Source of the DNA: Ypsolopha sequella
Taxonomy: Eukaryota; Arthropoda; Insecta; Lepidoptera; Ypsolophidae
Assembly: GCA_934047225.1 (NCBI GenBank)
Contig: OW203988.1
Coordinates: 10,822,229 to 10,886,228, forward strand
DNA length: 64,000 nt
Reading direction: 5' to 3'
Shown here: positions 51,968 to 61,858 of the stretch, in pieces
Layout: each line of letters opens with the position of its first letter
How positions within the stretch are numbered: the stretch's first letter is position 1
The notes under the pieces: generated by a model
Databases searched by the model: none
What the model saw: the letters and a program-made list of their open reading frames with translations, nothing else
What the model was told of the DNA's origin: nothing
Made by a program: the position numbers and the translations under genes

Positions 51968-52764
51968 ATAATATGTGTGTATAGTTCGTTATAGATACAT
52001 AATAGTGTATTGTATAATTTGTAATGCATTATGGTATATTTTTTTAATTGTTTTTCTTTTCTTTTGGGTCTTACATTTTACAAGATCTTTAATTATTTGA
52101 GAAAGTGCTCAATCCTAATATTCTTACCCCCATTTTCACATTTGAGAATGTCAATTCTTAAGTATACAATGCAGCGCTGTATTCGCCCATTCGTTGCTTA
52201 AGTATTGCTTAGCGAGATTTTCTCAAATCAGAAACTGGCCCTTATCCCGTTTGAGTCCAGGGTATAATTGTAACCCCCATCTACATCCCTAGGCTAGGAC
52301 ATTTGTTAGACTGGTAGGTTATCTAGCATAAGATGGGTCATGTCATGTCTATAAAAAATATTTGGCTTAAGAATCAGAGGTGATATTAAATGAATAAGCC
52401 AATTTGCTGAGATAATCAGTATCAAACGATTAGTGCGTCTGTGCGATATAAAAGTTACATGTATGAACCCGACCATAATGTGTGAAAAAATAGATCCTTT
52501 TTCTCGATTTCTCAATTTTTTTTTTCACGGGCGTGTGGGCTTGTACTATCGCCAGTTTCCGGCTTCCGAAACTTCATCTTAACCCGCAGTATGTTGAAAT
52601 AGCACAATATTATACAAATTGCATGCAAGATAATACCAAATGCCAGTTTTGGCATGTGTATTCATAAAAAAGCGTGTGTCTGCTCGCATGCAGATAGGTT
52701 GTACTGTATTTAACTATTTAGCATGCTATGTGAGGTGAAGATGCGCAAGTGGCGCACCAAAAGG
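51968..52764. other. No gene; one dispersed end
   Basis: CGCCAGTTTCCGGCTTCCGA at 52550 is an end of the MITE family found in the P-element intron. Otherwise nothing was recognised. Confidence 0.4.
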
Positions 52765-52766
52765 TA

Positions 52767-53050
52767 TAGTACGTTTCAAATACCAAGGCCCCATTGCACT
52801 TTAGACGGTCATTAGGCGTTAACAATAGGATTAATGATAACAAAAGATAAAGTACGTTTCAAATACCAAGGCCCTATTGCACTAGAAACTTAACAATGGG
52901 GCTCATAATGTTTGCCTTTTGTTATCTAATTTGGAGCACTTCAAATTGGCACGCGTATCTGGCCAGGTATCTTTTGTTATCACTAATCCTATTGTTAACG
53001 CCTAAAGACCGTCTAAAATGCAATGGGGCCTTGGTATTTGAAACGTACTA
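52767..53050. mobile_element. 284-bp MITE with about 85-bp terminal inverted repeats
   Basis: TAGTACGTTTCAAATACCAA at the left and its reverse complement at the right start near-perfect inverted repeats of about 85 bases, reaching AATCCTATTGTTAACGCC. TA flanks both ends (52765-52766, 53051-53052). The first 35 bases also recur as an internal direct repeat at about 52850. Confidence 0.8.
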
Positions 53051-53446
53051 TACATGTGAATGAATGCGTCGTCGTCGGAGCTTTTTACGGGAGATTTATC
53101 ATTCTCGTGGAAAACTGTAAAATTACAAATTTCTTTTTTATTTTTGGTTAGAGTAGCATGTCGTCCATAACATGTCCGTAGTATATGGGTGTTTCTTATG
53201 TAAATGTTGTCTTCTATACCGATTAAAGTAAACAAACAGCTACTATTCCCCTTTTTTTTCTGCTAATCCAATATCACACCTAAATATTTCGTCTTCTAAA
53301 TCTCTTTTTGTCTAATATAGCACCCGATTTTCGTTGCAATTATCAGAATAATACTGTTAATTCCAACGCCTGTTTTCATGGCATGGTGTATTGACGCGAC
53401 CGTTTTAAAGATTCGCATTGTTTCTTTGATTTTATGCTTTATTATT

Positions 53447-53527
53447 TTATAGCACACTGTGCGTAAAATGACCGCTTTACGCACGCGCAGTGCGTAAAGT
53501 CGGCATTTTCCGCACTTGTGCTATAAA
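53447..53527. repeat. 81-nt near-perfect hairpin
   Basis: TTTATAGCACACTGTGCGTA pairs with CCGCACTTGTGCTATAAA with one bulge, and CGCTTTACGCAC pairs with GTGCGTAAAGTCG around a 5-base loop. It is of miRNA-precursor size. Confidence 0.55.
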
Positions 53528-53678
53528 AAATTATACGAAACTCGTGCGAGAAACTTTTTCTCGACTCGTGTGATTCACACTCGTCAGAAAACGTTTCATC
53601 GCTCTCGTTTCGTAATATACTATACTATGATCTTTTTGTCGTATAGATTTTAGTGTTATGTTTGTTTATCATTGGTAT

Positions 53679-53829
53679 CGATTCGGCATAACACGTCTTA
53701 ACTTATTTTGACAGGACTAACCTTATTTTAAGCGTCCTGTCTTTTTCTTTCTTTATCGGAAAGACAAGGACAGAACGCTTAAATTTATTTAGTCCTGTCA
53801 AATAAGTTAAAATGTGCTTCACCGAATCG
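53679..53829. mobile_element. Small hairpin MITE family (CGATTCGG type), copy C (best preserved)
   Basis: CGATTCGGCATAACACGTCT at the left pairs with a right arm ending CTTCACCGAATCG; GACAGGACTAA pairs with TTAGTCCTGTC. The whole element is an imperfect hairpin of about 150 bp. Confidence 0.75.
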
Positions 53830-55626
53830 GTACCATTATGAGACGCCAAATGATGGGCATATACAAATAATGTTCATTTAATAGTATTGGATAGATTGGA
53901 CAAAGTCTTAATAAATATCATATATTTTAAAGTCTTTTAAAAGCTTTTTATATTTGTATGCCTAGGGTCTAAAACTCTGTGCACGCCACTGGTGTATTCC
54001 CGGTTTTATGTATATGTGCGTTACTCGCCCGTCGAATGAAAGGCGTAATGATATGATTGAACTGAAAATGATGTTTCAATTCGATATATCGGATATACTT
54101 ACATGTTTTGATTGATGTAATTTATATCCGCTTCATAACTTGTAGTTTTTCTCGTTTCACAGACTTTACACTTAGTTTGGCTTATTAATTTAATGTCACC
54201 TTACATTAATTTCTAATTATATTTTGTATATTAACGCTCTTTAATAATACAGTTGTGAATTATTAAACCAGTGTCTCATTTTTAGTGATATGAATCGTCG
54301 TAGATGTCATCCTTCATAAAAGTGCGGCGGATTCATTTATATCATCGAAATTATTCCGTCAGACTGTGATAGGTAGAAATTATTGGTATATGTATTGATT
54401 TTAATCCCTTTCATCCTCTGATAAAGAAAACAATGTTTGTTTGTGCACAGTATAAATATAAATTTACTTTAATATTTTAACTGATCTGACTGAAATTGTT
54501 TGGTGTACTTTTTGTTGTAGTTTTATAAGAGCTCTAATTGGTTATTTAAAATAACTAAAAATAAGCATGTTCTTATTTTAGAGGTTTTGAAGTCGGAATT
54601 GTGATTGTTTATCTATTACATAATAATGATTATAATTAAACAAAGTTTCAATTATTAGATATGTTTTATTTTAAAGTGTAAGTTTTCGATGTAGTAAATA
54701 CAACGAGGAGTCCCCTTTTACAGTACCGGATTCAATAATATCGTCATAATCGTCAATATCGTCATAATTATTACAGAAATATTGTATGTCACCGTAAGAT
54801 AGTAACATCCGATAGTTGATCATTTAAGGCGCTTGATCCTTGAAATACAGCCAGATGGGTACTTTCTAAAGCCTACTCCTCGTTTACGGCTGGACCAAAT
54901 GGCTTGAAAAAAATATATATGAATCAATAACTCTTTAAAAATATTTGCAACAAATTTTGGTTTCGTACGATCAAAACTTCTATATAAAAAAAAATAACAA
55001 CTGTATGATGTTTTTTTGGCTTAAATTCCCTACTCCTCCTAATCTGATATGACGTTTCGAAATATTTACACGCCAAAAAATTAAGAATGTGTTGAACTTT
55101 AAATGCAACATATCTCAAGTATATCCAGTAACTTTTCCTATTAAAAATATCAAAATATGTAAGATTTCAAGGTCAAAGGCTAAGAGGTGCTCTGCGCGGG
55201 CGCAGGCATCAGTCATGCAGTGGCGTTCAGACGGGGAGGCTGTGTCACTCGTTGCCACGTACCGCACCCTGGCGTCTGATGACATGTTTGCGAAAATATT
55301 TATAAGAATTTTTATTTGTGTGCGTTCAGAGAGTACTTTCGGCAATAGACTTAGTTATTTAGAGGATAAATTGTGCTGTGAAGTTCGCGCGTGGACGCTA
55401 TAATATACTAGAAGTTTGACGAGTTAGCAAGGAACTTTTTTTAGAAAAATTATAAATATATAATGTGATTGAGAAAAATGCCACGAAAACCTACAACAAT
55501 AAAGAAGCGGCTACAAAAGCTTTGAAAATACATGCAGTAAAGTAAGTAAGTACCTAACATAATCTACCTACACAATCATTATCCATAGTAGAGTAGATAT
55601 GAATAATTACTGGTAACAATTATAGT
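53830..55626. other. No gene recognised
   Basis: A lone hAT-type end lies at about 53980. A GC-richer stretch at 55180-55280 has open frames on both strands, but no motif. 55450-55540 has a short open frame before a strong GTAAGT donor (about 55539); it may be an exon of the gene whose later exons are at 58900 and 59227, but phases did not fit clearly. Confidence 0.35.
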
Positions 55627-55885
55627 AGCTCATGGGTAGAACGCAGGCCTCTCAATTTTGAGATCCAGGTTCAAGCCTCGGTTGGGCATGCACCAAGGAG
55701 TTTTTCGGAATTTTTGTGCATAGTATTTACTAATACTTACTACTTGCTGAATGTTTTGTGCCCGAAGTCACCACCAACCACGTTGGGACATACTTATCGT
55801 CGGTGAAACGCGGGTGTAACGAATGCGGAGACACTCGAAACACCTCCAAAGCCCCCTCGGGGATTCCTATCGTGACAATATATAG
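55627..55885 (+). repeat. tRNA-derived SINE, copy 5 (with head)
   Basis: GTAGCTCATGGGTAGAACGC (box A-like) and CCAGGTTCAAGCCTCGG (box B-like) form the tRNA-type head. TTTTTCGGAATTTTTGTGCA, GTCGGTGAAACGCGGGTGTA and CCCCTCGGGGATTC follow as in copy 1. Confidence 0.75.
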
Positions 55886-56200
55886 GTGTAATTATTATTA
55901 TAAACAGCTAAAGCAACAATTCACGCAAAAAACTTTGCTCAAAATTTTGTTTTTACTTCTATCCAGCTAAATAAACTACCCAAGTATCAAGGCTCGGACT
56001 ATGTATATGGTTTAGCTCCGCTTCCGGCCTGTTTTTTTGGACCGGAGCACTATTTGAAATACTTGTTTTAGTTCATTTCAGAAAAATATGTCCCAGGCAG
56101 GCATATCAAAGCCGTGGTATTTATACCTGTAATATTATGTAGAGATAGTTGAATAACTAGAATTGTAGGTATAATACATATAGTTGATATATTATTTCAG

Positions 56201-56280
56201 GGGCATCTAAAAAGAGACCACCAGAAACAGAAGGCAAAGAAAATAATCCGACAAAATCTGCAAAAAAGACCAAGACCTGA
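56201..56280 (+). CDS. Possible diverged third copy of a duplicated exon
   Basis: After an acceptor (TTATTTCAG ending 56200) the frame reads GASKKRPPETEGKENNPTKS AKKTKT in two parts and TGA at 56278-56280. EGKENNPTKSAKKT resembles EGKDNDPTMSAQKT of the exon at 58900. It ends in a stop instead of a donor and its phase differs, so it may be an alternative terminal exon or a dead copy. Confidence 0.35.
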
Positions 56281-56287
56281 CAATATA

Positions 56288-57594
56288 CGAGGGGCATGCC
56301 AAAAGAAGTTAGATACTCTTTACTCCTTTGGTTGACACTGGCAAGTTATACATCACCTTATAGGCTGGTTGTTTGTTGATATATCTGAAAATAGAACGCA
56401 CATCATTTCTTTTTTTTTTATTTGGATGAGCATCATTTTTCCGACAATCTGGCGGGAATTTGCTTGCAGCAATGGAACTCAGTCGAAGTGATTGTCGCGC
56501 TATGATTTATTATGACTATAAAAAAGTTTTAAGCCTCAAGAATGTTTTGAACTTTTGGCTACTACTTTTGGTGAGTCTGGTTGCTCACGAACAACAGTAT
56601 TTAATTGGTTTGCTGAATTTAAAAGAGGACGGGGATGTCTCAAAGATGAAGCGAAGACAGGTTGGCTGTTAACCGCGGTCACAGAAGAAAACGTTCGTGC
56701 AGTCGAAAAACTTATTCGCGAAAACCAACGAATTATGTATGTAGAGCTGGAGCGAGAACAGGGAATTTGATCAGCAGCAATGCAAACCATAATTCACGAC
56801 CACCTTTCTCTCCGTAAATGTTGTTTGAGATGGGTGCCGCACAAACTTACCGATGAGCAGAAAGACCGTCGGTTGGATTGGTGCCTATTCATGATAGATA
56901 AATTCGACGGTGGCGAGAAAAAAAATGTGTATGATATACTGACTGATGATGAAACATGGCTTTATAACTATGATCCCGAAACAAAGTGACATTCGACTGT
57001 ATGGTGCTTTGAAGATGAGCCAACTCCAACGAAATGTCGCCGTGCACGAAGCACACAGAAACAAATGGTCGTCTCGTTTTTCAGCAAAACGGATCATATT
57101 GCTACTGTAGTGCTAGAGAATCAAAGAACGATGAACTCCGAATGGTATGTGACAGTTTGTGCTCCAACATTAATATCAGCTTGGTGTGACAAGCGACCGA
57201 AGTCAGGAATCCGACGCCTTCTCAGGCACCACGACAATGCGGCGTCGCACACGTCTGCCAAAACACTTGACTTTTTCGACTCAAAAAATGCGTCAATCGT
57301 CCCTCACTCACCATATTCCCCTGACCTAGCACCTTGTGATTTTACCTGTTTCCAAAAATCAAAGGAAAACTAAAGGGGAAGAAGTTTGAAAGCAAAGAAG
57401 ATGCACTGGCTGCCTATATTTTAGAGATTTCTGAGGTGTCTAAAGAAGAGTGGTCATTGGTATTTTCCAATTAGTTCAAACGTATGGAAAAGTGTATACG
57501 TGCTCAGGGTGAATACTTCGAAAAGATCGATACCTGTAATAAAGAAAAAAAATTATAATTTTTTAATATCTAATTTCTTTTGGCATGCCCCTCG
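56288..57594 (+). mobile_element. Mariner element, 1307 bp, complete ends with TA duplication
   Basis: CGAGGGGCATGCCAAAAGAA (56288) and its reverse complement (ending 57594) form terminal inverted repeats of about 27 bases, flanked by TA at 56286-56287 and 57595-57596. The transposase gene inside is dead. Length is typical for mariner. Confidence 0.9.
56472..57559 (+). pseudogene. Mariner (DD34D) transposase, inactivated
   Basis: It starts MELSRSDCRAMIYYDYKK, shifts frame within an A run near 56525, then reads CSRTTVFNWFAEFKRGRG (helix-turn-helix), WVPHKLTDEQKDRRLDWC, LTDDETWLYNYDPETK (first Asp), HHDNAASHTS (second Asp, 57233-57235) and YSPDLAPCDF (third Asp, 57338-57340). The second and third Asp have 34 residues between them, the DD34D signature. 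Stops at about 56768 and 56987, a frameshift and a stop near 57472 in place of a Trp inactivate it. The C-terminus ends at about 57559. Confidence 0.88.
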
Positions 57595-57632
57595 TATTAA
57601 TTCAAAATAATCTGTGCATGTAACCTGTAATG

Positions 57633-57994
57633 TCATTCCATCCATCCATCAGCCTCGTTCGTCCACTGCTGGACATAAGCCGTTTCAGGACTTTGTCATT
57701 CCCGGTGGTCATCCTGGAAGAATTGTCCATACTCACACACGCTGGGCAGGCGGGTTGATGAGCGCGGTGCCGGAACCCTCGCACCAGTGACGCCGCTGCC
57801 CGTTACCAGTCTGTTCCATATAAGGCCCGGCTATAAGGGATGGATATACCGCCATCCATCGGTCCTAGGCATGGTGGGTCTCCTGGTTTTTTGCCTGTGA
57901 GCTGTCCTCTTACTCTCCTCAGAATTACTTCGAGGGGGTCTCCAAATAAGATGGTGGTACCTCCACAGTCGAGCCCGGCATCAGCTCTACCACC
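57633..57994 (-). repeat. Retroposon-like repeat, copy 3
   Basis: Same orientation and limits as copy 1: (ATCC)n, CAGCCTCGTTCGTCCACTGC, through to GCATCAGCTCTACCACCT. The minus-strand open frames are shared with the other copies but contain no known domain. Confidence 0.7.
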
Positions 57995-58039
57995 TATCAA
58001 ATATCATTGTCATTGAAATTATGTAATGTCATTGAAATT

Positions 58040-58350
58040 TTGTAAATATTTAGGGTGCCAACAAACGAACATCACTTTCAAAACGGTAGCCGTAGACAAC
58101 GGTAGGTGACTGCACATGTCGAACCATGTTGGCGATAGCCATCGACTACCATCGAACAATGGAAGTGAGCGTCAGCTATTGGTTGCATTCGACGCGCTGA
58201 CGCTGCCAAACAGCGCCGACTGTACTCGATTGATGGTATTGTCAGCGTTGTATGGTCGACTGCAACCGACGGCTGACGCTAACGTCATTCGGTGGCAATT
58301 TATGGTAGAGAATAGTAGACTGTCAGAATACAGTCGGGAACACTATCTCA
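58040..58350. repeat. Dispersed repeat shared with 60060-60110
   Basis: GACTGCAACCGACGGCTGAC near 58259 matches GACCGCAACCGACGACGGCT near 60066. GGGTGCCAACAAACGAACAT at the left may be a terminus. The open frame at 58116-58358 lies inside. Confidence 0.45.
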
Positions 58351-58357
58351 TCGAGTA

Positions 58358-58796
58358 ACAAGATGTGACCAACTCGTAGTGATGTAGAAAAAAAACTACA
58401 TCAAAATAAACCGGGTTGGCTAGGCGCAACCTAGAGCGTTTTATACAGTCAGCAAAAACAACGCAAATTTTCTGACAAAAAATCACGTCAATAAGTAGCA
58501 AGTACTATGTTCGGTATAGCGTATCACAAGGTGCTTAAAAATAAAGTTTGCATGTCCTATGTTGGTACTAATATCAGCCTGATTTTATCGAATATCTTTT
58601 TATATGAAAAAAAGCTTTCTTTAGCACCTTTTATACGCTCTGTTGATGATATATACTTGATGATGTGATTTTTTTAAATCAATAAAATTGTGCTGCTTTT
58701 GCTGACTTTACAAAGTTTTTCAGGTTGCGTCGAGCCAACCCTGTTTATTTTGATGTAGTTTTTTTTCTACACCACTACGAATTGGTCACATCTTGT
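58358..58796. mobile_element. 439-bp TA-flanked MITE with about 85-bp inverted repeats
   Basis: ACAAGATGTGACCAACTCGT at the left pairs with ACGAATTGGTCACATCTTGT at the right; pairing continues through the small palindrome ATGTAGAAAAAAAACTACAT and GGGTTGGCT. TA stands at 58356-58357 and 58797-58798. Confidence 0.75.
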
Positions 58797-58899
58797 TATT
58801 TAATGACATAGGGTTACCAACTGTCACCCGACAGCCTAGTATGTTAAAAATTATATTCCATATTAAAACATATTCAGCGTTATTTGTTACGTTTCTTAG

Positions 58900-59016
58900 A
58901 GAAAAGCATCGTCTAGATCACCACAATCTATAAGCTCATTCATTGCTTCAGAAATGGAAGGCAAAGACAATGATCCAACAATGTCTGCACAAAAGACTAT
59001 CGAAGAGTCGATTCCG
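58900..59016 (+). CDS. Duplicated internal exon, copy 1 (39 residues), host gene unrecognised
   Basis: Acceptor TTTCTTAG and donor GTAGGT bound a 117-nt, phase-0 exon: RKASSRSPQSISSFIASEME, then GKDNDPTMSAQKTIEESIP. It aligns without gaps to the 117-nt exon at 59227. The residues are hydrophilic with Ser/Pro at the start and a charged helix after. Equal length, phase and splice context point to tandem exon duplication in a real gene. Function unknown. Confidence 0.5.
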
Positions 59017-59226
59017 GTAGGTTTGAGAATTTACCAATCTTTTTTTATAACGTGGTAATATCCTTGAATTTAGGTAAATATTTAGGAATTAATATTATGT
59101 TTTATATTTGTTTGTGAAACTTGAGTATTTTTCTTTAATGGGTTTGCATTATTTTATAATTTATAGTAGGTTAAAAATTATACTATGTACTTAGGTAAAT
59201 TCAAACTTATTTATTATGTTTTTCAG

Positions 59227-59343
59227 AGAAAAATATCTTTTGAACCACCACCATCTCCAGGCTCATTCATTGCATTAGAAATGAACGGCAAAGACAATGA
59301 TCCGACAGCCTCTGAACAAAAGACGATTAAAGACTCGATTCTG
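59227..59343 (+). CDS. Duplicated internal exon, copy 2 (39 residues), host gene unrecognised
   Basis: Acceptor TTTTTCAG and donor GTAGAT bound the second 117-nt, phase-0 exon: RKISFEPPPSPGSFIALEMN, then GKDNDPTASEQKTIKDSIL. About two thirds of residues equal copy 1. If the donor is not used, translation ends at TAA 59356-59358 after VDSF. A Gln/Glu/Asn-rich stretch follows at 59364-59600 and may be a decayed last exon or 3' UTR. Confidence 0.5.
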
Positions 59344-59358
59344 GTAGATTCGTTTTAA

Positions 59359-60060
59359 TTTACAGCAAATGTATTACAAAATATAAAACAAGAAAATGAA
59401 AACCACAGTACAGAACAATAAAATAAAAAACAAAGTGCACAACAAAAAAAGTAACAAAAGGAAAAAAGAAAATTACAAAAACGAAAACACACAGATAATA
59501 TATAACAATATAATAGAACAAGAAAATCAAGACCGCAGTACAGAACAATGAAATAAACAAAGTACAGAACAAGAAAATGAAGAACAAAGAGCACAACAAA
59601 AAATTTAACTTATCTCAAGTGAAGAACAAATAAAAAGCAGAAGACTCATGATCAAGAAAATATATACATATATTTACCAAATTGAGGATTTACCTGCAGA
59701 TTAGAGCTTACAAGTGATAGCGAGGTGAAACTGTGGTACAGATTACGTAACATAATTAAAATTTACAGATTAAAAAAATATATGTTTTGTTTATTTTACG
59801 TGCGAATACAATCTTCATAAAAATAAAATCTAAAAGTTGCATCAACATCATTGAAACCGTTTTTGAGTACCCAAATATATTAAATACTATCGGTTTTATT
59901 ATGAGACCCGCAAATAACCGATACATACCACTCAAGTCTCTAAAAGCACCGAAATTAACAAAAATTGTAACAAAATTATATTTTATCAATATATATTTTT
60001 TTTCGTCATTATCGTTTAAAAATCATTCAAATATAAAAACAGAAACTTTTTATGAAAAAT
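59359..60060. other. A-rich Gln/Glu/Asn-coding-like stretch, then no gene
   Basis: 59364-59600 contains repeated ACAGAACAA, CAAGAAAATGAA and GCACAACAAAA words; read on the plus strand they give EQENE-like runs broken by stops. The long open frames on the other strand are hydrophobic by-products. 59601-60060 shows nothing. Confidence 0.4.
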
Positions 60061-60173
60061 TGTTTGACCGCAACCGACGACGGCTGACGCTACCATCATT
60101 AGACGGTTACCTCCGACAAGGTTCGACGTCTAAAGTTACCTCAATCCTCTGGCACAGTATAATACTGTGCCTC

Positions 60174-60338
60174 TGGCCTACCATGAGTTTGGCACTCGAT
60201 ACACGTTAGCGACAGCGTAAAACATTTGTATGAGTTTAGCGGTTCTAGCGGTATACGAGAGGCACCAGAATTTCCAATACATTATATTTTACGCAGTCGC
60301 TAACGTATATCGAGTGCCAAACTCATGGTGGGCCTACT
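60174..60338. mobile_element. 165-bp MITE with about 45-bp inverted repeats
   Basis: GGCCTACCATGAGTTTGGCA at the left pairs with TGCCAAACTCATGGTGGGCC at the right, and pairing continues through CTCGATACACGTTAGCGACA. It appears to sit inside a copy of the repeat seen at 58040-58350. Confidence 0.75.
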
Positions 60339-61858
60339 GTTGACGGTTACCAACTGCAAAGTGACGCTCGTCTGTTACCGCTCAAGCCCAAGATTTATAA
60401 AGGTCTGACCCCAATATCAACTTGGTCACTTTCGGGTATCCTCACATAACCGATTTTTATATGTTTTATATATTTTCGCGATTTCAGTAATATCACCACT
60501 AGTTCGCAATTACTATAATCACTAGTTTGTTTTCAAAACTACCAAAATATCACCGTGTAGTAATAGGTACAGAATGGTCACATCTTTCTGTTACAGCACA
60601 GCCTCTAGAGCTTCAAAAGTTATAGTTATAGGTTTACGCATAAAACAATGCTACATAAATTTATTTCTACCTCGCTACGAGGTGTGAATCATTGCGACGC
60701 TAGCGATCTTTGTAGAGGGGCGCGGGGCGTCTGCGCAGAGGCATGCGGGGAGCAGCGCCTGTAACTCCCCGGAGGTGAGGCCAATTGCTCAAGGCCGTTG
60801 GCGTGGGTAATCACCTTAAGTAGTGAGTTTATCATTTTACGGTAGGTTTTTTCCCCGTAAACTTACCTAACCTAGTCAATTGATCAATTTACGATTCTTG
60901 TTATTTTCCGCTGACATATATATCACTTTGCGAGAAATGTAAATAAAAGTAATACGCCTTTTTTTCCTTTAAATGTTCGTTTAGATATATGAATATACTA
61001 ATACAATACCATTTTGATCATTTTTGATGTAATAATTTATAAATATCGCTTTCTTGCGAGAAATGTAAATAAATATGACTATATAATTATTTAGATTTAT
61101 AATAATTAATTTGATAGTTGTTGCTTATTTTCGTTATTTTAAATTTTAAAATAAACTGATGAAAAAATATTATTATGACGATATTATTGAATCTAACCTA
61201 AGTAGATTTGTTACAAAAAATACCTATTGGCGGGCTGTAAAATCATAAGTAAACACTTTATATGCAAGTACCACCCTAATTTACCTACGAACATAAAGGA
61301 GATCACCCACCGTTCATACATTTTCTGACCAATTATTTTTATGCCGGCCAAGAAAAAAAAATGCATTATTCTAATAGGTCTTGAAGGTCTAAGAAAAAAA
61401 AACTATGAGGCCTAAGTCATACGATGGTTATCCGAGATGATAAATCACTTCGAATTATTCTATTGTCAAGAAATAATAACAAATAGTAAAGTCCTTTTTT
61501 TTGTTATTTAGTAAGTAAGCACATACCACAAACCGCACTGCTTGGCTCAGGTAGTACATAGTACCCTCTCTTTCGCACTTATGGATCGATGGCTGTAAGT
61601 GCAAGTGAGTAAGCAGGTACCACAAATACCGGTTTTCATTATATCTCTCGCTCACACTTATGGGGCGACTGCCGAAAGGGTTTCTGTATCAGGTACACGT
61701 TGTCAATTGTTCCCATATCATTTCAGTTATCCATGCAACTCCTGTTACATCGGACGGCTATTACTCTCACTTTCTGAGCTCACTTTGTTTTGTTATTGTT
61801 ATTTGTTGACGTAGTGTTGTTACTGTTACTGTTTTTTGTTTGTTGTTATCACGGCAAC
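60339..61858. other. Upstream region of the right-edge transposase gene
   Basis: A GC-rich patch lies at 60710-60790. GCGAGAAATGTAAATAAA occurs twice (about 60931 and 61061). I found no gene and no clear left terminus for the transposase element. Confidence 0.4.

Noticed and set aside
51505..51984. 159-codon open frame
   Set aside because: It lies inside a non-autonomous TA-flanked MITE and is not conserved in the split copy at 35881-41139.
55089..55403. GC-richer open frames on both strands
   Set aside because: No recognisable motif, no splice support and equal openness on both strands.
59355..59599. Hydrophobic minus-strand open frames that look like membrane proteins
   Set aside because: They are the antisense of an A-rich EQENE-like repeat; no start context or neighbouring exon supports them.
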